Of a DNA stretch of 64,000 nucleotides, positions 10,590-22,899 are shown one piece after another. Positions within the stretch are counted from its first letter, which is position 1, and each line of letters starts with the position of its first letter. The notes under the pieces are model-generated. The model was not told the DNA's origin. It saw only the letters and a program-made list of their open reading frames with translations, and ran no database searches. Source of the DNA: Ceratothoa steindachneri (lineage: Eukaryota; Arthropoda; Malacostraca; Isopoda; Cymothoidae); assembly GCA_963969495.1 (NCBI GenBank), contig OZ018321.1, positions 109,760,333-109,824,332 on the forward strand, in the 5' to 3' direction. Made by a program: the position numbers and the translations under genes.

Positions 10590-12860
10590 GACATGAATTA
10601 AATGTTTTTCATTCCCTAGATCATAATGCTTGGCGCATTAGTAAAGTTAATTTTTGTGAGCTGTGAATGACCAAGCGCTTTCTGCAGAAATGATTTCAGT
10701 GCGCTTTCTATTTTTTCTGTGCTAATGGTTGCCCAATTACTGACGAGGGAATTTCTGTGTTCTTACACCATAAATTGCTTAAGCAGAGAAGATCTATTCA
10801 TCAGATTTAGTTTGAGTGCAGTAGACAAAAATACCTAGGGCAATCATACAAGCCATTGTTCTGATGAGAAACCAGTTAACAGCAAACTATTGCAGAGTGA
10901 GTGTCACGATTGAACATTTTCATTACTTCTAAGATTGCACATTGAAGCGAAAATGCGTTGAACGCCTAAAGATCTGGTAAAGTCAAAGAAAAGACTATAA
11001 CAAAAATGTTTCTATGGGCGGATATAATCGTTTTTGTACTCTAAACCGAGAAATCCATGGATGCGAAGCAGCTTAAATGGACCCACCTGCGGATAGATCT
11101 CGGACGGGAATGGCCTATTTCCTTTTTGTATAACTATCGAAGATCGATACGAGATAGTTAAAGTTATAAAACTAAAAATAGTGGAATGGAATGCTTATAT
11201 GGATTGCAGAGAATCATGCGTTTTGCATTGGGAATTGTTGCTAATATGAATGTGTTAGTTTGTTTCTAGGAAGGATATAAAGCTGCAAATAAGTTGTTCG
11301 GTATCCTTTTTCTTCAGGGCCATACGAAGTGTTTTGTTGATGACTAAGGTAATGGCTCTCTCGGTAGAGTCTGTCATTCCATATAAAATGTTTCAATTTT
11401 TTTCTCTAAAGGAAATTGGAACAAGTTATTATTGTGATTATAGATCGAGAAAGAGATAAAAAACAGATAGCTGTAAGTTTGGATGTCTCATTCACAAAAA
11501 TCTTTTAAAGAGGGACACTCGTTTTGATCTTTTTCCAAGTCCTTATAACTTATGTCCTTGTAAAAGGTGGAAACCGCCGTAACAGAGATAATGAGATACA
11601 CCGCCTCAAAAAGTTTGTGGTCAAGCTGTGAATCCGAATAGGATATGGTGACTAGTTGAAAGCAATCTGGTAATGCTTATTTGAAAGGAATTATTTTCGT
11701 TGTTTTGGGTCACCCAGTAAAGGATATCCGTTGGAGATACGCCAGTTACTTTTGAACATTTAACATTGGTAATAAATAGAGTGAACAATAGAGATTTGTG
11801 GTATGTTATGACGATAATGTCAACACCAGGAATAAACGGAATTTTGCTACGACTTCGAATGCAGCCTTAAGGTCTCTCCTAAATGTAGATATTTTTCTTT
11901 GGGATGTGACGAAGCGTTTTGCGAAAAAGACTAATGGGATCTATTTCTCATATAAACTGGCATGGATAATGATTCGTTTGCGCGCTTTGGATAATGAATG
12001 ATGCATTATCGTGGCATTGACGATCTTATCTTTAGCGATTTGAAATTTATTTGTTTTCGTAAGGGGTCCATACTAAAGAAGTGTTGCTATGATAATGAGA
12101 CAGTTTGAAATCTCGTTAAGGGGGCGTAACATTGTGGCACCGTTCTGAACGTGTTTTGTCTAAAAGTTAAATAAACACAAATATCTTATCAGAGATTTAA
12201 ATATTAACTCTACAGCAAAACCTTTGATCGCCTCTACTTGTTGTAAAGCGGTGAGATGCTCTCATCGGTTCAAAGATGCCAGAGAAATTCAATTATTTTT
12301 CTCCAAATTGGCATTCGTGTCGGAGGGATTTTCAAGTAGTAAGCAACAAAAACCTGCCTGGTGTGTGAAATATGCTATTCACTAGTAGATAAATAAGTTA
12401 TCTAAGAAATAAAAACTCGAAGAGAAGGTTGCCGAGTACTTCATTTAAGGAACGCATAAAAGTTTGTGCACTGATCTTAGATCAAGCGGGGGGTCGTATG
12501 CTCATCAACGAGTATTTGTAGAAATGCCGCTCGAAGATTGAGCTTGGTAAAGACTTTTGCAGTCGCAATGAGGGAAATAAATTCAGAGAAGAAGGGTTTA
12601 GGATATGTTTCATGTTGAGTGGCCTTGTTTTATTCATAGCTACACGTCAACCGGCTTGTAAGTGAAAACTTTTTTTTTTAAAAAGGAAAAAACTGAAACT
12701 ATGGAGATAAGATCGAATGATGACTTCCTCTATCACCTTAGAAAATTTCTTATTTGCTGCCTTGAGTTGTGAAAGGAACAAACATTGCGGCTGGAAGTGC
12801 ATGGATGGACTAGCTATTTGAATATAGGGGAAGTTAAATCAGGAAAAAATGAAAGTAATT
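10590..12860. other. No gene recognised
   Basis: AT-rich sequence on both strands with only short ORFs, none carrying a recognisable motif, and no visible tandem or inverted repeat. Confidence 0.4.
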
Positions 12861-12867
12861 TTGAGTA

Positions 12868-13560
12868 ATGTGTGTGGAATTTTGGGTGAACAGCTCGTTG
12901 AAAGATTGTACATGTGACTTAGTGGGTCACATGTACAGCAGTATCGGTGGCCGGAAAGTGGTCGACCCCAAATTTTTTTTATCGCCAGAAAACATTGAAA
13001 AAGTAATTGAAATGGTTTTAACTCAACGGATACAATCGGGAAAAGAAGTAAACGTGAAATCGCGAAAGAACCCGGGATTTTACGTTCATCAGTACTTCAG
13101 ATAATTAGAAAAGTCCTTTGATTGAAAACCTTTTTAAGAGTGAAGCTTAGTACTTTATCTGAGCCTGCGGAAGAAAGACTTTTTTCACCGATATAAAAAT
13201 CTATTGCGAAAATTTCGCTCAAATGAATCTGTGAAAAAATTATTTTCTGATGAGAAACAATTTACAGGCGAAAAGACACAAAATACCTCAAATTATCGTG
13301 TTTGTGCAACAGTGGCGACTTAAAACGACTTCTGATAATGGTTTCCCTCACAGCGCCATCTGAGAACAAAAGACACAGCACTTTTATTCATCGATACGTT
13401 AAAATTAATTAAATTTACTATTGTAGCGACATTTTATTTCCAATGTTTGCAGAGATCAAGGAGACGAGCATTGATTTTGGGTTCATGCACGATGGAACCC
13501 CATCTCATATAGCCAATCATCACCCCAAGATCCGCAGTTTGCCCTCCCGATCTCAATGCC
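12868..13560 (+). pseudogene. Mariner-family transposase relic
   Basis: The 5' part reads as a helix-turn-helix region (LSPENIEKVIEMVLTQRIQSG, one reading frame to 13,104). After stops and frameshifts comes KLFSDEKQF near 13,235, the first catalytic Asp region, followed by an NYRV motif as in mariners. Near 13,480 is MHDGTPSHIANHH, corresponding to the second catalytic Asp block. No third block or TIR is recognisable. Only the motif order supports the call, so it is an old relic. Confidence 0.65.
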
Positions 13561-13599
13561 TGCATACATATCTGCCTTACAAACGTTCTATGTGATACG

Positions 13600-14760
13600 C
13601 CTTGTTGCTAATGAGCTTTAGATTTAAGTACCCCTTTCCCTCCCACAGGCCCTGATTAATATAATTTCTCAATAATAATTGCCCCGTTTTTTTCAAAGCA
13701 CATAATTGACCAACGTGCAGCCAAAATCCAAACCACGTTGACTATTTTATGCGGTCGGCCTGACAGAGAAGTTTAACTTGTTCACTAAATCCGTGATGTT
13801 GACCATTTTTGGAAAGGAATTCAGTTTGCATGGGAAAATATCTTACGATCTTTGGTAAATGATTAATTACACGTAATTATCAACATTAATAAAGTATTAT
13901 AGCAAAAGTATATCATTAAATATGAAATTAATAGAGAATTATGACAAATGAGTGTCTTGGAATGACCATTAATGTTAAATATTGAACATCAAATACGTTC
14001 TGGTGTCATTTCAGTGGTCGGAATTGATTGGCAAGATGAAGATATCAATTAATGAGATGGTTATTCGTGATGAGCGGCTTTGAAAGTTTGGTTATGGGAT
14101 AAATTTTGAGTCTTTGATGGATGTGGTGATGGTTTGGTTTTTGTCTTGATGTACCCTCAGAATCAAAGCACACAGACATATGGAGATGGTTAAATGCGGA
14201 GAGAAATGTTTATCTTAATATGCTTTTCCATTTGCATCTGTTACCTGCATTATTAATTAATTATCATAATTTTCCTTTGTCCTATTTTTTATCTGTTCTG
14301 GTGCTTCTTAAATGATTAGTTGATTTATTTATTTATTTTTTAAATACAAACCAAAGTGGCATTTCCGTCAGAAAGGGATTATAAAAAAAAGGTTCGTTGT
14401 TAAAGTTGTTAAATTAGGATAGGCGAAAATGTGTTAAGGTGTGTCACCTGAGTAGCCAAACGAGAGATTACTTGGCCATGCTGGGTATTGGGAGACAACG
14501 CAACTTTCCGTACCCCGCATTAGCAACGGGGGCCATTTATATTTTAAATTTTCTTTAAAATGCTCGTTTAATTTCCATGATTGCGACGATTTTTAAAATA
14601 TTTCGCTTCTGGCAGTGTTCAAGTTTCATTTAATAGAACAGCGGATGGAAAAGGTTATGAGGAAATTAATGTGTATTAGAAGAAAGGATAAGTCCAATAT
14701 TAGAGAGCGATAAGTACAAAAATTTACCCATAACCAAAATGAGTTCAACACATCTTCAAC
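13600..14760. other. No gene recognised
   Basis: AT-rich sequence without recognisable coding motifs or repeats. Confidence 0.4.
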
Positions 14761-14763
14761 TAC

Positions 14764-15480
14764 AGGACTTTACAATTTTTTGCACTGTTCGTGCGTGATT
14801 TTATTCCATCCTTCTTCCAAACTTTGCCAGAAATCTTCAACATTTGACGGTTTCCGAGCCAAAACCTTCTCACCGAATATCTTCCAACGGTTTTCTATCT
14901 TGTTTAAATCAAGTCCCTTCGTATTTTCCGCGTGGCACGGAGCAATGTCCTGCATGGAAACATGCTTACGTACTCTCAATGTTCGGCAACATGGGGTCAC
15001 ATGTTCCTGAAGTAGGTTCTTTTCTAGGACAGCGTTTACTTTTCACGTTAACAGACAAGCTGCAGACAGTCTCCAGGGCTTGAAAACATGCCGACATCAT
15101 AATGTTGTTATTTAAAAATTTCATTTATGTATGATTTAATCTTTCACCTATATGATTCATTGCATGCTGTTTTCTATCGTATACGAATAAATTAAATTTG
15201 CTTTCATAGATGAAAAAATACTTTCCGCCTTTTTTCCACTTCACATGACATGCTCAGTAGCAAAGGCCGACATAGCTACTTTATTCTTTACAAGAATGAG
15301 TGGTTTCTTAGTGGGGGAACGGGCTATGAGTCCCACCTCTCTCAATCGACTTAAGACAGTCTGCTGAGACAAATTCAGCTTCAGGATCTTGGCAACTTGA
15401 CGTGAAATAGTGACTTCGGTCTTAAAGTGGTCCTCCATCGACATCCGTTTCACCCTGAGATCTTACCGGGAGTGTTTTTT
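14764..15480 (-). pseudogene. Tc1-like transposase, decayed and internally deleted
   Basis: On the minus strand the N-terminal DNA-binding part (15,453-15,241) reads TEVTISRQVAKIL and SQQTVLSRLREVGL, typical of the paired helix-turn-helix region of Tc1 transposases. Just downstream (about 15,235-15,190) is the first catalytic block, where the family has Asp but this copy reads FIYESKFNLF, an Asp to Tyr change. The C-terminal part (15,000-14,770) has MQDIAPCHAENTK, the second catalytic Asp block, and LNKIENRW, the third, then a typical KITHEQCKKL end. The segment between them is shortened and frameshifted. Confidence 0.8.
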
Positions 15481-15499
15481 CGAGAGCGATCCATTTTCT

Positions 15500-17350
15500 T
15501 CGTCGACTTACAGGACCTCATATCTTCATGCAGCTTTATTAGGAGTGACTGATTAAAATGTATTGAAATGTCAGACAGCGTTATTCCTTTACTCTTCTAC
15601 TGGAAAACATCTTTTGTGAAGGGTTTTTCGACATTATAGCCTCTTGACTATCTTGATAATGAGTGATACCATCAGTAGCAGCTTACAATGCACGTAAGAC
15701 AGTCTTGCCATACAATGCAAATTTTTACGCATACACCGGAAGTTTAAAGTTATAATTCCTTAGTTTTGAACCCATTCTTTCTTTAAATATGATTTCTTTA
15801 TCCGCTGTTTTATGAAGTGAAACTTGGACATAATCAGAGGTCCAATTTAAAGATTATTTAGTGCAATTTTCATTCGAATTAAACGAATATTTTCAAAAAA
15901 ACGTAGATTTTGGTACTAAGTTCTCTAGTTTTGGATGGTACTCTAGATCACACCCAGAGAAGTTGTTGGTAGAGTCCGAATTTTCCTTTTCTATTCGTTT
16001 TTTTACTTCCTTTTCTTTATCATTCTCTTGTTTCTCACTTTAACCAATAAAAACATTATTTCTATTCAATATATTATCTATTGTTACAAACTCGAGCCTA
16101 ATTAGCTGTTTAATTAAATTCACTGTTCGATTTAATTAAAACTTTTATTACGATACTTAACAAAACTTCGGCTCCTGTGCATGGGAGCTCATTCTTTTTT
16201 GCCGTAGATGATTTTAATTATAAAATATAAGTTAAATTTTGTTTGATAAATTCACGGGCTAATCCTTCCGACGTTCTGAAAGCAAAGTGGAAAAAGCAGT
16301 GATTTGTTTTGTAAATAAACTATAGACACGGTCAATTGTAAAATTGAGAATGGATATATATAATTGGAAACTTATATGCCCGAAAGCGTTCCTACAGAAA
16401 ATCACACACATTCCAAATCAGTAAAATAGTAGAAATGTGAAGAAAACCACTCCCTCACGATGTGTATGGTGAAGATGCCATATTGTATACTCGTCTGCTT
16501 CATCAATTCTGTAAATGGGCAAAACGTAGGAAGGCTTATTCAGAGAAAAATAAATGTCCTCTGCCTTTCATTTTCATTGGATTTGCACTATGCATAAAGG
16601 TGAAATTGGTCAGCCTTTGGAGTTTATGTAATGTTTCGTATCAAATACAGATGTTTGGAAGGATAAGAGTGATATTTCGCGTTTCTTGTACATATGCCAA
16701 ATTGAGTTTATTTATTAATGTCGTGGTACAACCACTCTATACCATATACTACTCCTATATCATGGGGGTGGGGGGGGGGACTTAATCACCTACTGCAACG
16801 CGAACCGTTGAAGGACTGTTCGCAGGGATTAACGACCAACTAGGATGTCACACTTGAGGCGTTGGGTTTCAAATTCTTAATAATCAAACAGAGTGCATAA
16901 ATGGTTGTCGAGATTTACTTGAATAGGTCGAGAGTATCGTTCAAGCTTAGTTAAAGATGAAACAACAAAATATAATTTTATTTACAATGATTAAAATAAG
17001 AATAATAATAGGCAAAGAAGAATTATTTAAATTGAAAGAGTCTCTTGATAATTATTATGAGGAGGGATTCTCAAATGGAATTAATTGATTAATGAAACTA
17101 GGCTCATATCAAAAGGGGGAACTTGAAAATATAGAAGATAACCAGGCAATTGCTTCGCCACTTCCCACCACGGGGGAAGCTTATTCATATCTTCTTTAAC
17201 ATAACTCAATTGTGTATTCTTGAAATATGCTAATTTTTTGTTTATACCCATTAAATTTGTATTGAAATTTGTATTGCCTCACTATAATAGTCCAGAAAAA
17301 CGTATGCCCCCACCCGATGGTTGGAAAAAAGTATAAAAAATCTAACTATT
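15500..17350. other. No gene recognised
   Basis: AT-rich sequence with short, featureless ORFs. A G-run of about 10 lies near 16,770. No support for a gene. Confidence 0.4.
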
Positions 17351-17355
17351 TTTAG

Positions 17356-17567
17356 TCGCGTGCACTCGACTCTATAAGTTACTATGTCGGTCCATAGGTC
17401 GTCGGTTGGATGGTAAATATTTTACTTTTCAATGTGTTTTTTGGCAATAACATAGTTACATGGAGCTAGCAAGGACTACTTAGTCCACTCAAAGGCCAGT
17501 CCCATTTTATACTAATATGCTAGTAGTCCTTTTTTGGATATTGTAGTTAAGATGTTCACGCACGCGA
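17356..17567 (+). mobile_element. Short non-autonomous element, related to the 127-bp array element
   Basis: It begins TCGCGTGCACTCGAC and ends GCACGCGA, an exact 8-bp inverted pair. Its first half contains ACTATGTCGGTC and TTTTTTGGCAATAACATAG, which also occur at the head of the 127-bp tandem-array element at 34.7 kb. It therefore looks like a relative that lacks the array. I see no ORF or clear target duplication. Confidence 0.55.
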
Positions 17568-17689
17568 AATTCAATCCACAATAGGGCTTCATTTAAAAAA
17601 AAATATCATTATTCGTAAAATAACTGTCAATTTTGATTTTAAAACTATTCACACTACTACCATTTACTACCATTTACTTCCATTTTTTA

Positions 17690-19965
17690 GCTATGTTCGT
17701 TTGAAACCTGCATCCTTTTAGCTTAAAACCGTTGCTACGTGTATGGTGCCATGGTCGTACTTAAATATTTTTCCTAATTTACGTTTTCAAATTTATTTAG
17801 AATTTTGAATACTTCGATAAGCTCGCCTCGCAATCGCCTAATTTCGAAAGTTGGTAGTTTTAATATATTTAATCTTTCGATATATGAATTATTTATCATC
17901 GAGGGAATTAGTTTAGTTGCTCGTCTTTGAATTAATTTGGTTCATTTTATTAATGTTTACATGTGTATAAAGTGACCACAATTGTATCGCGTATTCCAAG
18001 TGTGGTCTTACTAAACTTTTATGTAGAGGTATGATTATATCTTGATGTTTGTAGTCAAAATTCTCGCAATAAATTCAAGCATTCGGTTCGTCTTCTTACT
18101 CGCTTCGTCACACTGTTTGTTAAACGATCCTTTGAAACCTGAAGCCCCTAAATTTTTTTCTTCGTCCACGGAGATAAGATTTCTACCACCCATTTCATAG
18201 TTAAAACTTGGGTTATTTCGACCTAAGTGCAAAATTCTACAATTGTCTAAATTGAATTTCATGTTTCATTTATTAGACCATTCGAAGATTCATTTTCCTT
18301 TAAAATTTTATCCTCAATTTTTGTGTCTTCCCCCAAATTGGATAATTTACCTAGTAGGCCGGTGTCCATATCGTTTACATAAATATGGAACAACAGTGGT
18401 CCCAACACAGTCTCCTGGAGCACGCCACTAGTTACATTTTTCGACTCCGAAAATTTACCGTTTAAAACCACTCTTGGCTTACAATTACTAAGCCACGACC
18501 CTATCCATTGTAGGATGTTTCCCCTAATTGAGCTAAAAGTTTAGTTAGTAATCGGGTATGAGGAACTGTGTCAAATGCCTTAGCGAAGTTTAGTAAACTA
18601 TGTCGAAAGATCTACTTTCGTCATAGCTTTTAATCATGTCATAAAATTCCAAAAGATTAGTTAAACATGAATGTTTCTGTCTAAAGCCATGTTGACTATC
18701 ATTTATGAGATTCCAAATGATCGATCACCCTATCGCGAATGACGGATGGATGCTAAACTTATGGGTGGATAATTGGTCGGAAGTTCTGTTTTTCCCTTCT
18801 TAAAAATAGGAGTTATATTCGTTAGCTTAGAATCTAATGGTACAACACCTTCTTCTAGAGATTTGTTAAAAAAAATTCGTTAGTGGTCCCACTAACACGT
18901 TTCAAATTTCTTTTAAATGCGCCCGATATTTAATATAGTGGCCACTTTTTCTTTATCCGAAACTAATTCGTTATTGTCATTTTTAATAGGTCCTATTGTT
19001 TCCTTTACCGGGTTACTATTGGATACATAATCGAAAAACCTCTTGGGGTCATTTTTACGCTCTATGGCAAGTGGAATTTCTTCTTATTTCCTATTGACAT
19101 TCCCTTCGTTGGGTTACGTAAATTTGACTTCGATATCCTGATTCCATCCTTTTGGTTTACTTGAGGCGTTTCGTTTGTTTTTTTTCGCGGAATGAATTGC
19201 TCGTCTAATTCTCTAAAATGCTCGGTGAAAAGGGACGAGGAGTGATTAACATTTCCTAACGTGGGATCCCACTTGATCTCTCTAAGCTTGCGGCTGAAGC
19301 TATTAAAGTCCGCACGTATAAAATTTGGCACTTTGATATCATTATTATCCTTGTTACGATTTATATTAATATAAAACTCTATTGATTTGTGATCACTGGA
19401 ACCTATACCTTCCCCAATACTAATACCCGAGATAAGATTAACATTGTTAGTTAGAATTACGTTCAGGTTATTTTCCCTTCAGGTTGGTTCGTTGACTAAT
19501 TGAGTTAAGCAATTTTCTTCCATAAACTTCAATAGTCTCTGCCTCTCTCTGTCTGCATTTAACGTTTCATAGTTAATATGTATTTCTATAATTTAAATCC
19601 CCAATTAATAAAGCGCCATTATTTTTAATGGTACTTCCAATAATGTAATATAATTCCGTGTCAATCTCAATCTGCTGGGGTGAGGGTCTATACACTACAA
19701 AGATATTTATTGGAAAACCATTCGATTTTATTTTGGCACATATTACCTCAGCTTCTTTGGGAGATTCAATTTTAATTTCGGTTAAACTTATATATGATAT
19801 TTGGTGTACAGTAGTACTCCTCCACCCTGTTTATGCGTACAGTCTTTATTGATTAATTTATACTCTGGTAGTTGCAATTCACCAATATAGCCTCTCCTAG
19901 ATGTCTCTGCCCATGATCCCGTTTTTGCTATAATATCGAAACTGCGTAAGTGCACTGAAACAATG
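17690..19965 (-). pseudogene. Decayed CR1-like LINE ORF2 (endonuclease, RT, C-terminus)
   Basis: Reading the minus strand from 19,965: endonuclease motifs including VYRPSPQQ, LIGDLN and GSSDHKSIEF; the linker (19,331-19,062); RT with SGVLQETVLGPLLF (18,471-18,259) and LGEDTKI where the family has a DD catalytic pair; then the thumb region (18,262-18,035); and a CR1-type C-terminus with RRATKLIPSM and RRLRGELIEVFKILN near 17,900-17,800. Several stops and frameshifts separate the blocks and the catalytic motif is altered, so it is dead. It is more AT-rich than the 5-9 kb CR1 and belongs to a different, older family. Confidence 0.8.
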
Positions 19966-20030
19966 GGAAAAAACTTAATTCAATTAAATATAGAACGAAG
20001 TAAAATAAAAAAATAAGAAAAAAGAGGAGC

Positions 20031-20165
20031 AAACTCAGTGGTGTTTAGCACTGTATGAAAATGTAACTGACCTCATAAGGAACACTCAGCCGTGTTCAGC
20101 ACTGCATAACAATGTAACTAACTACCTTAAAAACATTCAGTCGTGTTCAGCACTATATGACAATG
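20031..20165 (+). repeat. Tandem repeat, about 55 bp x 2.5
   Basis: The unit CACTCAGCCGTGTTCAGCAC followed by TGTATGACAATGTAACTAAC recurs three times with substitutions. Confidence 0.75.
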
Positions 20166-20335
20166 TAATCCTCATGTTGTTTTACATTCTCTTTCGAATG
20201 ATATAATTGCCAAGGTCCTCCCAAAGTTAGTCTTGGAATTACTGAAAGTTTTGAAGGTCTTAAGGGCATATGGTCATAAGTAAGAATAATTGAAAGTACG
20301 CAACTTACGTCTGTTGACCTTGTTAATATTTTAAT
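20165..20335 (+). mobile_element. Fragment of the 127-bp array element (3' portion)
   Basis: It carries part of one monomer (ATGTTGTTTTACATTCTCTT, then a GAATGATATAATTGCCAAGG-type stretch). It is followed by the same unique 3' flank as the 34.7-36.1 kb element (AAAGTTTTGAAGG, GGTCATAA, TGAAAGTACGCAAC, GACCTTG). The match runs past the end of the array, so the unique flank belongs to the element. Confidence 0.7.
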
Positions 20336-20339
20336 CTTA

Positions 20340-22555
20340 ATTATTGAGTACAAAAGAATCTAACATATTTATTGATCACAAAAGGATAAACACAAAATTT
20401 TCTATTTGCCTATTTAGCCACTCAGACACTACAACAAAAACTGGAAATACGGTGTTACTCACAAATACCATAGATACCAACATTTTATATATCATCAGTT
20501 GGTTGTCAAGTTACCATTTAGCAAAATTCTAAAAAACACTAATGGATGCTCATTGTCAATGAAATATTCTTGGATCCCACTCCCACACCCCACAAAAAAC
20601 TTCCCAGGCCTCACGTTGGAAATCACTGCAGTAAAGAGTAAGATGGAAGACCTATTTCCTCTACCGAACCCTCAACCTTTGGGAGTGAAAAAACTGGATT
20701 TGGGGAATAAAAATGGCAAAAAAGAGGGTTTGAAATAAAATAACCTCCCATAAAACGGGAACCATAGAATAGTAATGATAATGGATGTAGGACTAAGCCG
20801 GCTCTTAAAGGTAGGGTTAGTAAAGAACAACATAAACCATTACGGAATGACATAAACGACTGGTTGCAGGGATTTAACATTAAGTTTTTCTGTTGTGTTT
20901 ATTTGGAGCTTGCAACGAGTAGGAGAAGATTACACTTAAAATACCACTACTATTAGTGCTTGAAATATAATCCTTAATCAGACTTTTGACGATTTTCTTG
21001 TTTAGCAAGCTAGAAACCGACACATTAATAATGCAAGGTATTAGGCCTATCTGGATGAAAACTAAATTGCGTAAAGGAAGACACTATTTTGTCTCACTTA
21101 TTCTCGTATTAAATCTTTCCTTTTACAATTTGTTTCAGAATTTCTGATATCTATTTGTCATTTTATTTATTCTCAATCTTTCCGCTTTTGTTTGTAAAAT
21201 AAGAATTGGACAAAATAAATATTGAACAGAAATGTCTAAGACAAGGAGTGTCATCTAGGGCCTATTATTAAGTTGGGAGAGTCTACAAGGAGCTTTAGTT
21301 TTTCAAATGAGGATACGGAAAAGCACTCCATTACCCCTTCCTACGGCACTTGGAGAACACCGTCGCTTTTGTCAATATTTGAATTCGCTCAAGGATCAAC
21401 TTCCAAAGAGGACTCGGAGCCAATATCCGCTCGCATTTTTCGTAACTCCCTTTCTCACTTCATTTTTTCTGTTTCGTGTTTCCAATCGATTTTGTTCATT
21501 AGTCTCAGACAGTTTTTTTTGTCTCCACGAGTTGATGCAGTGCATTTTTGTATTTTATCTTGTCGTTTTCGCCATTTTTTCTTCCCTTTCATTACATTTT
21601 TGAAATGGGAAAATAGGCAAAAAGAGAGGGAAACAGCTGACTACTGTTGCAATGTCAGATACACAGAAGGTTCGTAGGTTGAGTCATTTAGATAAAGAAC
21701 ACAACGAGACTGGAAGCTGTATTTTTCTCGCCAAGTAAACAAATCTTTGATCTAAAAAAAGTTAATGAGATTGTGCCTTGCCGTTAATCTCTCAAGCTCG
21801 GTGGGTGGGGTGAGGTGCACCAAACAGAATAATGAGCAGTGATTTCTAATGCTTACAGAATGAACATAATTATTAAAATATTCAGAACCGAAGAGGAGTG
21901 AGTTAATGGAGGATGTGCGTGTTTAGGAGATATCAAATGTTTGAAGAAAAGATGCAATTAGAGAAAGTTAATCGAAAATTGCTGATAAGAAATATGCATC
22001 AACGTAAATGAAAAGGCATATAAATGAGTGAGAAAAAGCGAAACTTATTAAATGTAAATACTTGATAAATGAAAAATTAAGCATGGGAATTACGATCAAA
22101 ATTAAGAAAAAATTAAATAAACAAGAAATAAAAGAGAAAACTTATACAAAAAAGGAGAGGGAGGAAAGATATATTTTCGAGTGTTTTATCAGAACTTGAG
22201 AGTATTTTGAGCACTTGGCAAAAGCTTGAGTCTTTTCTTGAAGGATTGCGAGGGATATTTGAGGAACACCCCCCCCTCCCTCTGAAATGCGGTATGTGTG
22301 CTAATACCCGCAAAAAAGGAGTAGCAACAACAGAAATTACTACTAGATGCTTAGTAGGGTTAGAGGAGTCGATTTATACGACCATATCTAAAGTTATTCG
22401 CGCACTCATGAGATGGATTATACAAGACTTGCGTCCTCTGCCGATTCTTGCCTGGGATACGATCGGAGAGGCATCTCTTATGGGAGGCTGAAATGAAACC
22501 ACAGTGTTCAAATTTCCATACCGTCAGGCAAAATGATGGACTAAACTTTGATTAA
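20340..22555. other. No gene recognised
   Basis: Low-GC sequence. Overlapping ORFs near 21,273-21,677 are Ser/Phe-rich in more than one frame without domains, which argues against coding. Confidence 0.4.
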
Positions 22556-22559
22556 GAAG

Positions 22560-22897
<338 letters not shown>

Positions 22898-22899
22898 GA

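Noticed and set aside
21273..21677. 134-codon ORF as a host gene
   Set aside because: Two overlapping frames are open at once, composition is Ser/Phe-rich, and no domain or splice signals are apparent.
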